The notes below the pieces were generated by a model that saw only the letters and a program-made list of their open reading frames with translations, made no database searches and had not been told where the DNA came from. From contig CM069435.1 of the NCBI GenBank assembly GCA_035610365.1, forward strand, positions 7,838,001 through 7,902,000: a stretch of 64,000 bases of DNA, written 5' to 3'. This DNA comes from Aquatica leii (Eukaryota; Arthropoda; Insecta; Coleoptera; Lampyridae). Below, piece by piece: positions 34,804 to 47,559 of the stretch (its first letter is position 1; every line of letters begins with the position of its first letter). Made by a program: the position numbers and the translations under genes.

Positions 34804-36731
34804 TTAACCCTTTAAATTTGTTTCTAAAAATAATTGATGATTACAGGATGAAACTGATCGACAAATAAAAACAAAATTTTGTAAATATTGAAATTCTTTA
34901 ACAAGTTCCACGGCGGTTATGTCTTGTTGATTGCGAGTTTTGTCGTTTTCAACTTTTTGACATAATTCTATTTGTTCGTTTTTAGAATAATTTTTAAATT
35001 TATCAATATTCCATAAAAACGCGAAATTATTAGAGTAAGAAGAAAGTAATTGGAATCTTTCATCCACTCATGTTATGATTACATCTAGAGCATTAAAAAT
35101 AAACAACTATGAACTTTAAAGTTTCGTTCTGGATCGGTTCATCGTCACATTTATAATCAAAATGTTTTTTTTTATTTTTCGCGGTCTTAGACCTCTTTGT
35201 TTTTTGAATTTAGTTTCTATGTCTAAGCTGGATGCTATTTCTTTAGCATCAATCAATAGATTATTGAAACCTTTATTGGAGCAATAAGCTTTCAAAAAAT
35301 TATTCAATATATTTAAATGATTGCAACACTGAGCAACATCAATCTTCGATTTTTGAATAATTTTACTAACAATGTTAACTTTACTTAAAATATTATACCC
35401 CAATATAAGAATGCAAATGAACTCAAAATTTTTTGGCCAACGATGCAGCCAAATTGTTTACGTTATTTTCAGTTTCCTTCGCTTATTTCAAATAGAGCAT
35501 CATAAACCTCCCCAAATTGATACCATAAAGGAGTTATTGCATCTATTCTACTAGACCATCGAGTATCCGATAAAGGTTTTAAAGTTAAATTTGTTACATT
35601 AGATTTCAAAATTGACCAGCGTTTAGTAGAAGCTGAAAAAGATACAAACAGTTCTTAGACTAAAGAAAAAAGAGATACTCAAAGTATTCGATTTTGCGGC
35701 ATCATTGACGACTAAATTTAGGGTATGATTAGAACAAAGAAAGCTCGCGGATTGAAATCCAATTTTTTTTTGTAGACCATTATGCCTACCACGCATATTT
35801 GCCCTATTGTCGTAACCCTCACTCCGCAAATCGTTGATATTTAAGCCTTCTTTCTCTAACGCTGACAAAGAAATTTTGTTAAGCCTTCACCCGACACATC
35901 ATCTATAGGACAAAATGTTCTTCTATATTGATTTCCGTGCTCTTTAAATTAACAAATAGTATATAAACTGAAATTTGTTCTTGGTGACTAGAGTCAGGAG
36001 TGCAGTCTATTAATATGGAATAATATTTTGCCTTTTTAGTTAATTCTAAAATTTTGGATTTGATATTTTCACCGATCAAGTTGATTACTTTATTTTGTAT
36101 TTTATCCCCGAGATAGTTTTTGGCATCTTTTATTTGAGAGCGTTTTGTATGTTCTGACATAATCGGGTCGAATTTGGAAATCATTTTTATGTATTTTAAA
36201 AAGTTACCATTGTTTTTCTCAAACAACTTATTACTATTATTTTTGAGCCAGAATCGCTCAATTTTTTCTTAGTTCGGTAAAATTTTAAAGAAGTAACTAT
36301 TGGAAAACTTATGCCCCGACTCTGAACTATCTCACAGATAAATAACCTTTTTGTTTTGATAATGATACTAATTCTTGAATATTATTAGGACGTAATTTCT
36401 TTGGCCATAGTGCGGCATCTTTCGAAAGTTGACTCATATTTTTCCTTCTGGTAATTTTTGGTGTTGCTTTCTGATTATCAGCGGAACTTGAATATGTTGA
36501 TGGATTACTTTCTAGAAGATCCGTTTCTTGTCTGCTGCTGATACTTGTTTCAAGTACAGGTTTCGAATATTGGGATTCAGCTGTATTATTGTTGTTATTA
36601 ATATTTGGCAAAGTAGACTCGGGTTTTGAAAAAAAATGCGTAATTTTGACATGGTTTTCCAATTCTTCCTTTCTTTTTCTTTTGTACACCATATTTTGGT
36701 ATCCAAACAATTCTTTCTTTTTTTCTGACAT
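34804..36731 (-). pseudogene. hAT-superfamily transposase remnant (ZMYM1-like/DUF4371 type)
   Basis: Minus-strand remains of a hAT-type transposase related to proteins annotated as zinc finger MYM-type 1-like. The N-terminal part (36327-36731) has a basic start and LSKDAALWPKKLRP. The core (35903-36226) has GNFLKYIKMISKFDPIM and YYSILIDCTPDSSHQEQISV, the region around the first catalytic aspartate. Then come EGYDNRANMRGRHNGLQ with the second aspartate (35623-35868) and CSNHTLNLVVNDAAKS. Decayed C-terminal parts are at 35116-35403 and 34804-35067. The frame is broken in at least four places. I could not find matching terminal repeats or an 8-bp duplication, so the element's borders are open. 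Confidence 0.75.
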
Positions 36732-37312
36732 CCTGTGTACTATAAAAAAATTAATACGTAAGTAAACAAATTGACAAATTAATTATGAAAAATGGAAATG
36801 TTTCGACGTCTTAAACTCAAACTCGAAAGTATTTTCTCAACATTACTTATTTCAAGTTATTTCAAAATTTATAAGTTTTTATAAATAGTAATATTAGTGC
36901 TTATCAATTATTCTGTTTGAACTTACTTCAGTTAACAATGATTTTTATATAATCAAATATAAAAGGATTTTTGAGATGCAAGTTTTTGGCTTTTAATGTT
37001 TTAATAAATGTAAAATAAAAAATAAATTTTGGATGAACTCACCTTAATTGACAACACAAAACACATCACTATAAAGTCTGCAAAACTACAAAAAACTAAA
37101 GTTTCAAAAGCAGATATCTTTTACCCCATGCACCTTTTCACTTCGCTAAGTTAATTATCGATCGGGCATCAGGCAACATATGAAATCGCGACCGATGGAG
37201 CGCTTAAATATATAAAGTTTCGTATATTGCAAACTCAGACAGGAAAAAAACGCTTTTTTGCGCTTAGTTTTGGGAACTTCTTTGATATAAAAGCGAAACA
37301 TTTATCTTAAAC

Positions 37313-38345
37313 AAATTGTTTTATAAGCCCTAATTTTATATGCAACGGAGGCTGGATTATACGATCCCTTGATACTAAAGGTGGGTTGATCACGTTTTGT
37401 TGTCCTGGAATTAGCACTTCCCGAGTAGACCAATCTTTTTTAACCCACTGTTGACTTATATCTATCAACACATATGAGCCAGTTATTTTCTACATATTTA
37501 ATTTTGTTCAAAACCAGAGCAATAAATGTATATTCTTCTTTGACTTTTGTAGAATGTGCAATAGGCAACGACCCTAATTTATTCCCATTGTATAAGAGCA
37601 CACATTTTAGACTCCGTTTTGATCAGTCTATGAATAAACGCCACTAACTAGAAACGTAATCCCATTGCAGCCATTAAATCAGGTACATCTTTACAAAATA
37701 CGAAATCATCTTCTTCGGCAAAACATTTGAGGAGATTCTGTTTTCTTCTGCAGTAATAAGAAATTTTTAGTTTTTTTTTGTTGGTTTTGTAAGTTTCTTT
37801 GTTTTAGCCTAGAAGCCTAAATTTGAAGCAGGCTTCGACAGTCCCAGATCTCTGATTAGAGCGTTTAAAGTTTAAATCATCTTGGTTGAATCGTTTTGTC
37901 GTTTCTAGGTCACATTCAAAGTCTCTATCACTACCGTCAATTTCCGTCTCAAAGTGAATTGGCTCCTCCTCTGCAACATCAGCTTGTGTAGTTTTAGGGC
38001 TTGGAACACGTCTATGTGCCGTATGGAAGGATATTCCCATGCGGCTCGATTTTTTCAATTAATGCCAGTTATGTTCACCAAACAAAAATATCAGTCGTCA
38101 TGGTGCTTTACGGGTTCATTCTAGATCATAGCGGTTTCGTACCTGAAACTATTCTTTTTCTTATTTGTCCACAAACGTAGAAAATCTAACGCTTATTCTT
38201 AATTTCCAGCGGATGGCCAAAGTAATTTTTGTAAGCTTTATTTACGAACGTTGTCCCTTTTAAACTGTATTCTTTAAATATATACTTTCCGCAAATAAAA
38301 CAAACATGGTTTGGATCATTCAGACAAATTCTTCTTGGCGATGTC
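37313..38345 (-). pseudogene. Second, decayed copy of the unnamed zinc-finger transposon gene
   Basis: A relative of the gene at 3415-5089 on the opposite strand. The start, MTSPRRICLNDPNHVCFICG near 38345, aligns with CKNHPDSFCYVCG of the first copy. DDCYFC near 38070 aligns with TDCYFC. RVPSPKTTQADVAEEEP (37804-38058) aligns with the proline-rich linker. The segment around SLKCVLLYNGNKLGSLPIAHS (about 37600) matches SLKVVLLANGNDFPSVPVAYS. At 37313-37440, REVLIPGQQNVINPPL and QPPLHIKLGLIKQFV match RENLIHGQKNVAHNPL and PPLHIKLGLIKQFV. The part between these last two is deleted and everything after the second is missing. Many frameshifts and stops: an old, 3'-truncated copy. No inverted ends like those of the first copy were found. 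Confidence 0.7.
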
Positions 38346-39390
38346 ATATCAAATTAAAATAAAATAACTCAATAATTTATAAATTAGCAGCAAATACACA
38401 CGGTAAAACAGCGAGTTTTAAGTGAAAGCTATAACTCGCAAACAAGCGCTGTTAGAACAAAACAGAGGTTATATTTAGAATCAGCGACGTCAAATTAGTA
38501 AACATCATGTGACATAAGTCATTCATCAGTCAAGAAGTGCAATTTTGTTGTCTAGTATTATAAATTTTGTTTTGACAATGTTGTTTGTTGCTTTATCTTT
38601 TTTTTTACTTTTGAGTTTTGGGGCTTTTCGGCGCCTTCGGCGTTTCGGCGCCGTCGTGCACTACACGACTTTGCCCTTATGCACGGCGCAGGACTGCACT
38701 GGTTGAATCACATTCCGATTGACATCGATGTAAGCCACGAGCGCTACCTAAACAACGACCGAGACCTAAACATCGACCTGAATCGCGACGTAAACAGCGA
38801 CCGCGCTCATCAATTTATCTGTGGTATGTACACACGCTTGGTTACACGATTGCGATAGATAGCAGCCCACATTACTTGTTATCTGTGAAATTTCTCTGTC
38901 TATTACGTTAGATAAACAACCAGAAGTTTGTGTTTATCAGTTGTTTATGATTATGTTTAGATACAAACTATTTTGTTTTGGCATCGACATCGCTCTAGAC
39001 CGCTAGGTAAACGCCAAGGAAAGCATCTTTGGTATACCCAGCCTTATAAGAAAGTATAGGTTTGTTTTACATAGATGTGACGTCTATGTTGACACTGCGA
39101 CCTAAACCGCTTTCATCGATGCATATTCGGTATTTTGCATCCTTAAGGGCAATGTTGTTAGTAAACATAATTTAAAAATTACATCAAAACACATATTTTC
39201 AAGAAGATTGTCTTGAGGGTTTGGCAAATCAGTATAATCTAAATATAAACATTTTTTGTTAACATTCATCATGGGTTTATCTTAGGAACAATCAACATAA
39301 CCTCATGTTTAGCTGTTTTTTGGCTTTGAAAATAATCCCAGCACTTTGTTTATTTTTTTCATTAGGTTCTTCGCAGATCGCGAATATGCG
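38346..39390. other. Unassigned stretch with a GC-rich patch
   Basis: At 38620-38830 the sequence turns GC-rich. First comes TTCGGCGCCTTCGGCGTTTC, with three TTCGGCG words and a GGCGCC palindrome, then a run of imperfect repeats built on CGACCTAAACA. A 59-codon frame starts at 38679 and reads DRDLNIDLNRDVNSDR in its middle; it has no recognised family. The remainder is AT-rich and featureless. Confidence 0.35.
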
Positions 39391-39607
39391 CAGTGGCGGC
39401 TTAAAAGCTAGGCGGAGTAGGCGGTCGCCTAGGGCCCCGAGCCCGCGTGGGGGCCCCAAAGAGACCAAAAGCACAGACATTTTATTTGATTGTTAATATT
39501 ATTATTATAAAGCGTTTCAAAAATGGTTTTCTGGTTTGGTTTGACTATCTAGGAGCCCCAAAGTGACTCTGCCGCCTAGGGCCCCGACAATTCTTAATCC
39601 GTCACTG
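39391..39607. mobile_element. 217-bp non-autonomous hAT element with perfect 8-bp duplication
   Basis: Terminal inverted repeats CAGTGGCGGCTTAA and (complement of the right end) CAGTGACGGATTAA, flanked on both sides by AATATGCG (39383-39390 and 39608-39615), the 8-bp duplication of hAT transposons. The subterminal parts hold inverted copies of GCCTAGGGCCCCG. No coding capacity; it would depend on a hAT transposase supplied elsewhere. Confidence 0.9.
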
Positions 39608-41303
39608 AATATGCGACGACCAAATAATGATTTTAAAGCATTTCATTAAAATTGTATCTGCTGATTCTGTACTAAGATGTCATTTTGAAAGTAAATCTTA
39701 CATAAAAGTATAAGAAATTGACACTTATGGTGTTAAACTTTGAAAATTTGTATATTGAGGTTACGGTGTTGAGTATTACATTAGCCAATATAAACGTTAT
39801 GTCGAAATAGTATGAAAAGGTGGTAGCATTTTGAATATTTGAACAAAAATACTACAGCGCAGAATGTTGAATATTTATCTGCATAGCACTACGTTTTACC
39901 GTATCAGTTGGGCGCTTTAGTATATCACTGATTCTAGCACGGCGTAAACTTAGTTGATTTACAATAATCTAATATTTTTTCGAACTTTACGAAAACTTTT
40001 TAGGTTCGCTGGAAATTTACTTACTTTTTTTTAAGCAATGTTTACAGTACTGCATAAGCAATTTTTCAAAACACGACAAGATAAGAAAAGCAAAACATTT
40101 GTATTATCGTTGAATATTAACAACAACTGCAGCTGATGTAATATAAATCAGTCGCACGTGCGAATTAGGTTTTGATGTCTGCGGTTTTATTATCTTTGTA
40201 TCTGATTACAACGACATCATCGCATTTCAAAATAAAGATATAATAAACACATATGCGTGCTAATTTGTTCTGTTTTTTGTAGTTATATATCACTATTTAT
40301 TTATAGTTGTTTATTTACTTTTTTTTAATTTAAACGTAAGTTCAAAGCTACTACGTACCATTCTACTACACACAAACTTTAATTTGCACGTGGGACCGAT
40401 TTATATTATATCAGCTGCAGTTGATAATATGTTTGTTTGAATTTTTTGTATTAATCTTTTTTGAAAATTCCTTTATATATATATACAAACACATAATACA
40501 AAGTTTTTCAAAACGGTTAACTAAATTTTCTGAGACTATTAGATTTTTTTTACAACAACCAAATTTAATACGAAAAACGCTGTGTTAAAGTTAATGTTAC
40601 ACATTCGATGGCGGACGTTGTTTTTTGAGTGATTTACTTTTGAATATTTATGTAAATTATAATCATACAATCAGATTTGCTGCTAAATTGTTGGCTTTTG
40701 ATTTTTACTTTTTATTCTACTTTGTTTTTAGTTGTGATATTTGCAGTTTAACACTTTTTTGTGTGATTTGTCATAAAAGGCATTGTAATCTGCGGATTAC
40801 AAACAATTATAAACAACTTAATATAACAGCCTGGGCCCTGGGCTCTGAAGATGTCTACTGCGGCGTGTGACGAAAGCACAATTTTTGTGATAACAACACG
40901 GGAATTCTCCAGAATGGAAAATTGTATTACGAAGGCAGCCCGTGGAAATCTGAATTCTATTATAACCAACTTTCGTCCGGAAATAATTCATAAAGGGTTA
41001 ATAAATACCGAGTCTACAATTAATTGAAGCGTTTTTCTTTGGGAACGCAAATGTTAATAATAAATTGAAGATAATATGGAAACACTCGTTTTAAACGAAA
41101 AAATTTGGGTACCTTTTAAATGCAACGAAAAAGCGAAAATGTGAATCATTGACAACGTGCCATCTTGATTCGTCCCGAGTTAAGTTTCGTTGCAACATGA
41201 CGTCATATAGCACGAGAGGATCTTTGCTGAATGTCAACAACTCTGATGTAAACAAACGTCTTTAAAATATTAGCATTTGTTTTTAACCACTCTAAGATTA
41301 TAG
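39608..41303. other. AT-rich DNA around two small elements
   Basis: Apart from the small inverted-repeat element at 40114-40430 nothing is identified. At 40825-40960 a less AT-rich segment (GGGCCCTGGGCTCTGAAGAT) resembles the 3' parts of some Penelope-like elements, but too weakly to call. Confidence 0.35.
40114..40430. mobile_element. Small inverted-repeat element, about 0.32 kb
   Basis: The left end includes AACTGCAGCTGATGTAATAT and CGCACGTGCGAATTA. The right end, complemented, reads AACTGCAGCTGATATAATAT and CCCACGTGCAAATTA. About 55 bp of inverted repeat surrounds roughly 200 bp of non-coding AT-rich sequence. No certain target duplication. Superfamily unknown. Confidence 0.7.
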
Positions 41304-41447
41304 TACCCAAACAACACATTGGTACAAAAAACGTCTAAACGTCCGGCTAATAGACGTTTATTAGACATAAAAACGTTTTTAAACGCGTTATTAACGTTTA
41401 TTAGACGGACATTTAGACGTTTTTTGTACCAATGTGTTGTTTGGGTA
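41304..41447. mobile_element. 144-bp palindromic foldback element
   Basis: Starts TACCCAAACAACACATTGG and ends CCAATGTGTTGTTTGGGTA. The outer arms, about 40 bp running through ACAAAAAACGTCTAAA, are almost perfectly complementary. The middle carries further inverted copies of ACGTTTATTAGAC, so almost the entire element can fold into one hairpin. TA at each end may be the target duplication. Confidence 0.85.
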
Positions 41448-41459
41448 GAGTCTGTCCAC

Positions 41460-41765
41460 AAAAACAGCGAGAGACTTTTTTACTTGCTCTAAAAGTTTGA
41501 GCTTTAGGATAGTAATGGATTTTACTGGTGCGACTTTACTCTTTATACATAACAAATGAATGTCTTTCGGTTGGCGCGATCTACAGATCTCACTTATATG
41601 CAAGCACCGTAACCTTTGGTGGGTGCATCAGAAAAACCATGAATTTGTGTTGTAATAAAATTTCAACAGGTAATATACAACGATGAATTTTTAATCCACT
41701 TAACGCAGAACACTTTTTTTGAATAGAACTTGGAACCCGGTCATCCTAAGTAAGTTTTTGCAACT
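41460..41765 (-). pseudogene. BEL/Pao fragment (RNase H region), fossil
   Basis: The minus strand reads HGFSDAPTKGYGACI and CIKSKVAPVKSITILKLKL, the typical pairing of the RNase H start and the AKSRVAPLKxxTIPRLEL box of BEL/Pao pol. Short and broken. It lies next to, but in opposite orientation to, the larger BEL/Pao fossil that follows, so it is a separate insertion or an inverted piece. Confidence 0.65.
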
Positions 41766-42379
41766 GAAACTGTCGCAAAATTGATTTAACTAAAAGGGTA
41801 CCAGTATCCAAGATGATCAATTTTGAGCAATTTGAGAAATCATTGTTCACTTGGTGACGCTATCGTCATTAAACTTTGATACGGAGTACACCAAGTGTTC
41901 AAAACGGAAAAAACAAATAAGCCCAAGCGTGTATGGTCATGTTCGCCGAAATCAAGAACACCCGGATGTAGATCATCACAAACAGTCAATCATCTATATA
42001 AAAGTGGGGTTTTTGAACGGTATTGATACAATGAATCTACTAGTATGGTCTCATAGTATTTTGAAAAAAGTTTCCAAAATTTTGTAAGTTAGTTTAAGAT
42101 ACTTTTACTATTAGTAAAATTGCAAGGAATTTGACCTTTAAGACTCACCCCCGCAGACTTAGATACAACCCACCCTAATTGCGTCTTTTGGAAGATGGAC
42201 TGGTTGGAACCAACATAAGACAAACCTGATCTACACAAAGCAATTTAAAAAATATAGAACCAATGAGCAGATCGATATTTTCTATTTCTTAAAACTTTGA
42301 GTCAGCTAAGTGTATGTTGTCCCGTCTTTTTTTAAATTTTGTACGATGAATATTGAATACATATACATATAGTACTATT

Positions 42380-45300
42380 GCGTTTGGAACGTACTCGTAA
42401 AGTAACTCTTAATGCCGCGTTCGTTGACGTTGCTGAAATCTAAGCACATTGGAATTTGCTTGAAGACAAAGAGTTTAATTTAAAAAGTGTAGACGCTGAA
42501 GCTTATGAACAATTGTTGAATGACGATGCGGATGAAGATGATCTAGCCGATGAAAGTAAAGCATGTGATAATTACGCAACAGATTGAAGGTACAATATAA
42601 CCGGATAAAACGTACATACGATGATGAAGATGTATTGTCGCGGCGAAGTCAAGCGTCAGCAATTCCGCTATCATATATGATAAGTTTAAATTACCAAAAT
42701 TAGAATTTCAACGTTTGGCGGTGAAATAAAAGAGTGGTTGCCATTCTGGCGCCAGTTTAAAAAGATTCACGATGAAGATATGGTTTTGGAAGACAAATTT
42801 CAGTATTTATTACAAATCATCACGGCAAAAACCAGAGCGCGTGATTTACTACACAGCTTTCCTCCTACTGCCGAAAATTATGAAAAAGCGATAGATAGCT
42901 TGGTATAGAAGAAGTGTTGGTAGAATTTTACGTCAAAGAGTAATTAAAGTTGGTTTTAGCAAATGTTGTTAATGCCAAGCGTTTGTCAGTTTTAGCTCTG
43001 TGTGACAAAATTGAGTCGCAGCTACGTGCGCTAGAAACATTAGGCGTGACCACGCAAATCTATGCTGCAATGTTATATCCGTTGCGTGTCTACCAGAAGA
43101 AATATTACGTGCTTGGCAAAGGTGCTCGGATTTTAATTCTTTAACCGGTTCTTCGATGAAAGACAGACTTTCTGGATTAACGAATTTCATGAAGTTAGAG
43201 GTGGAAGACAAAGAAAGGATTTCGTTGGCAATGGAAGGGTTTGGTCTAAAGGGTTCGGAAAGTAAAAAAAAAAACTAAAGGCTAAAAGTGAAATAAAGCC
43301 TACAGTGTTGGGTTTGATAAATTTAACAAATAAATCTGTTTTTTTGTGACGGACAACATAATAAAAATAATTGTTTTAGAGCACGTGAGTTATCCTTAAA
43401 GGAAAAGCAGAAAAGCAGAAAGAGGCATGTTTTCGCTGTGCTACGGTCGGTTATTAAAGTAAAAGATGTCGCGAACGTGTGATGTGCGTTGTTTGTAATG
43501 GACAACACGCTGTTATTCTATGTAGCAAATTAGCTGACTTTCAGAAAATAAATATTGATGCTCAGCCTGCGAGTGAAGAAGTGCACAAAGACAAAACATT
43601 AGCGAATTTTACGGTTATTGACACGGGTACGCAAAGTTTGTACTTCTTGCGCGAAGTGGCTGAACATCTTCAGTATGTTGCCAAAAAAAGTGTAGAGGTC
43701 AATCATGCATTGTTTGGTGACGCTAGCACTATCGATCAGCATGCTGGTTACGAATAAGGTTACTTAATTTGGATGGCAAATATGCGTGTACTTTTGAAAC
43801 AATGGACCCGAATGTTATTTGTAGTAACGTTGCACCAGTTCAGATGAGTCTCTGGATGAATGAGTTGAATATGTTAGGCGTTCAACTGACTGATTTGAAT
43901 CGTGTGGGTCCTATTGAATTATTGATCGGCGCTGATGTAGCTGGAAAGTTGTACGCGGGCAGGTGCCATCAGTTGACAAATGGTCTTGTGTTTTTTGAGA
44001 CATTGTTAGGTTGGACCATTATGGGTAAAGTACCAGGCAGAATTAGTGGCGTTAGTACTAGTATGACTATGAAGGTGGAGAAATTATGAGAATTGGATGT
44101 ATTGAGAATAGAAACACATTTTGATTTAGTATCCAAAGAAGAAAGAAAGAGAGAGCCGTATGTAATTTTTTTTATCAAAGCGTAGCTGTGAAAAAAGGTA
44201 GTCGTTACGAAATTTGCTTACCTTGGATAAAGGACATCCACGATTACCATCATATGTTAAGCAGAAAGCGACTTGATTCTATCATAAAGAAGCTAAAAAC
44301 GAATGGTACGTTTTTGGAGTATAGTAAGATTTTTGCTGACTGGTTAGAAGAAGACATTATCGAGCTGGTGTCAGATGTTGCTAAAAAAATAAGGGGTATT
44401 ATTTGCCGCATAGACTCGTTTTTAAAGAGGATCATAGTATTACGAAAGTTCGACCAGTATTTGATGCTTTGGCGAGGGAAAGGGCTCATTCATCTTCAAA
44501 CCAATGTCTGGAGAAAAGATTGAATCTTATTGAACTCATTCTGTCAATTATGTTGAAATTTAGAATGGAGAAGCTAGGAGTCATTGCGGATATCCGCAAG
44601 GCGTTTTTGCATATTGGATTAAGTCAAGCCGATAGGGATTGTTTGCGATTTTTGTGGCAAACTGAAGATAGTAAAGAACTTAGATTTTGACACAAGAGGG
44701 TAGTATTCGGGGTTAATTGTAGTCTTTTTTTGCTTGAAGCTATGATCAACTACTATTTAGAGTGTTATGCGCGTGGACTTGGTTCGATTTCGTTTGACTG
44801 TTCCAAAAACACTATTTTTAAATTGCGCGAAAGTTTTTATGTAGACAATTGTGTAACCAGTGTGTCGGGTGTAACTGAACTTTCCGAATTTATTCGCGAG
44901 GCAACGCAGGTGATGGCGTTGACCAAATTTGACTTAAGGGGATGGGAGTTTTCGGCCGAATCTAAAGTTTTGGGGGCAACAATGGTGCTGAGCATGTGCT
45001 GGGACAAGAAAAGTGATAAATTGTTTGTTTCGGGTGAGAGTAGGATCGAAGTTATTGATGAAATCGTCACAAAGAGGGTTATACTTTTAACGGCTCAACG
45101 CATTTTTGACCCACTTGGATTTACGTGTCCTGCCACAATATTGCTGAAACAGCAAAGTTCTGGAAAGATGGATTAGGCTGGAACGACGAGGTACATGAGA
45201 TAAGCAGAGAATCATTTGTTAAATGGCAAACTGAACTGCCGACACAATTCCGGGATGGATAATGGATGATACAAGTGCAGCCAATGATGTTAATTTACAC

Positions 45301-47096
45301 GTTTTTTGGGATTCCAGCAAAGACGCTTATGCGTGCGTTATTTATTTACGAGTAAAAATGCTGAACAACATCTACGTCAATTTGATTTAAGCGAAGTATC
45401 GTATAGCGCATTTGAAGAAATTGTCGATTCCTAGGCTAGACTTTTAGCAGCAACAATCGTCGCAAGGTTGTATCATTCGCTTCGATGTCGATTTCCCGAG
45501 AATTGGAAAATATATTTTTGGAGTGACTCCTCTACGATTTTGACCTCGATTAGGAATGAAGAAGAGTGAGCTACCTTTGTTTGGAATAGAGTTTATAAGA
45601 TTCGTAAGTTGACAGCGTTAGAAGATTAGAGGTGCGTTCCTGGTGTGACGAGTCTCGTCGATCTACCATCTCGCGGGTGTTCACCGAATTATCTTTCCAG
45701 GTTGAAATGCTGGGAGGCACCCAATTGGCTATATACAAGTGTACTAGATGAAAAAGATGAACTTGTGGTTAATGAAGAGCGAAAAAAGAAGTTAGTTTCG
45801 GCTATAATGTGCCAATATGTCGAAATTTGGTATGGACGTTATCTACAAATATCAGAAAATCGTACGTAATTGGAATTTGCAGTAGAATTTCTAACAGAGA
45901 AAACACAGATGCATTTCGTTTACCGTCTGTGTTACCTGCTAACATGATGTACTGTATCGATTGATATATGATTTACTACATTTTTTTTGTCATATTGGAG
46001 TGCAAGGGTTGCTACCGTTATTACGAGAAAAATATTGGGTGACATGTCGCAGATATGGTGCCAAGAAGATAGAAGAGATTCCTTCTTTCTTGTCCAATGA
46101 TCGTGTGAGAGATGCAGCTACGTTTCAAATTACGGGTATAGATTTGGCTGGTCCATTGTTTTTGCGAAGGGGTAAGAAACCATGGATTTGTTTATTTACA
46201 TGTATAAGGCCGTCTATTTGAATGTAGTGTCGTCGTTGTCCACTAAAGAGTTTTTGAATGTTTTTAGGCGTTTTGTAGCGAGAAGAGGAAGGGGACTGCT
46301 GTTATTTATACCGACAATGGGATTAATTTTGTATGAGCAGAAAACGCTTTTGCTAAGCTTAGGAAGCAATTAAGTGTCACTGCTCATCTCACCGAATTGT
46401 GTGGAAATTTAATCCTCTTTCGGCTCTCTGGTGGGGAGGATCGTGGGAGCGATTGATTGGATTGGTCAAACAATTATTGAGAAAGATTTTGGGTCGTGCA
46501 TCTTTAAGGTTAGATAAATTGTACACGATCTTATGTGATTGTGAAGAAGTTATTAATTTAAGACCATTAAGGTTCGTGTCGAATGACCAAGAAGATTTAA
46601 TACCGTTAACGCCAGTTATGTTTCTACGAGATTTAAAGGAGTCTGATGTGCCGGAGTGTGCTATTATCGATGCTACGTCGTTGAAAATGCGTTTTACGTA
46701 TTTGCAATCGTTGCGAAATCTATTACAAAAACTGTTTCAATTGAGACGATGTTATAAGTACAAACGTCCTTGAAGTTTTATGATAGGTGACGTTGTGTTA
46801 ATTGGTAATGATATCTAGAAACGCTTAGATTGGCCAATAAGGCGTATCATCGAAGTGTTCCTAGTAGAGACAAAGTAATTCGGTTAGTGCGTGTGCAAAT
46901 AGATAAAGGTCAATTGTTCAGACCAATACAGCGAGTTTATCTATTGGAGTGTGTGGAACCACTTAAGGAATCGACAGACGATGAAGCGAAAGAACTAGTT
47001 CAGGATTCTGCTCAGCAGGAGAATACTGTTAGTACACGAGCTGTTGACGATAGTGTTTGTGACGTGCGCGTTACAGCGTCGCCTGGTGACGGGTAG
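42380..47096 (+). mobile_element. BEL/Pao LTR retrotransposon fossil
   Basis: Plus-strand BEL/Pao element in pieces. Gag-like (FGGEIKEWLPFWRQFKKIH near 42720) is followed by protease (TVIDTGTQSLYFL near 43610) and then reverse transcriptase from about 44190, with the active-site region SFYVDNCVTS near 44835 and KRIFDPLG-type sequence near 45100. RNase H follows at about 45290-45700, then integrase with TGIDLAGPLF (46137) and WGGSWERLIGLVKQ (46432). A C-terminal tail ends at 47096. Flanking LTRs were not recognised. Badly broken, with more than ten breaks, and therefore old. Confidence 0.8.
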
Positions 47097-47559
47097 TTAA
47101 GCTTCCTCAGAGATATTTATACTAATTTGTTGTATTGTTTAATAATGCTTGTTATTGGGTAGTTATGTATCTTTTTTAATGTGTTTGATAGTTTGAAATT
47201 TACTGTCAGTTTACAGTTTAGTTTTTGGATATAGTCTTTAATTTTAGTGAGACGCTTAATTGATGTTTTTACGTCTCAGGTGGAAAAATCTAAAATGTTA
47301 ATAGAAGTCACGATACGTAGCTCGGGAAGGCTAGGGGTGATTTTAATGTTGTGTGTACGTATTTTTCAAATCATTTTTATCAATTTTTGGTGAGTTATAA
47401 AAAAACAAAAAAAATGTTAAGGGGTGTGTTTTTGATTGTTTTTGAAAGATAATTTGTAAAAATTTGTTTACGAAACAGCAATCGTTATGTTTTTTGGCAG
47501 TGTGTGTTCTTCAAATTTTATGTGTTCATTCGTGATTGTGTTTATTCTTGGTACTTACT

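Noticed and set aside
34804-39607. The hAT remnant as the source of the small hAT element at 39391-39607
   Set aside because: No CAGTGRCGG-type ends were found near the remnant, so proximity is the only link.
40825-40960. 3' end of a Penelope-like element
   Set aside because: GGCTCTGAAGATG and GACGAAAG resemble such ends, but no RT or endonuclease sequence is nearby and the match is too short.
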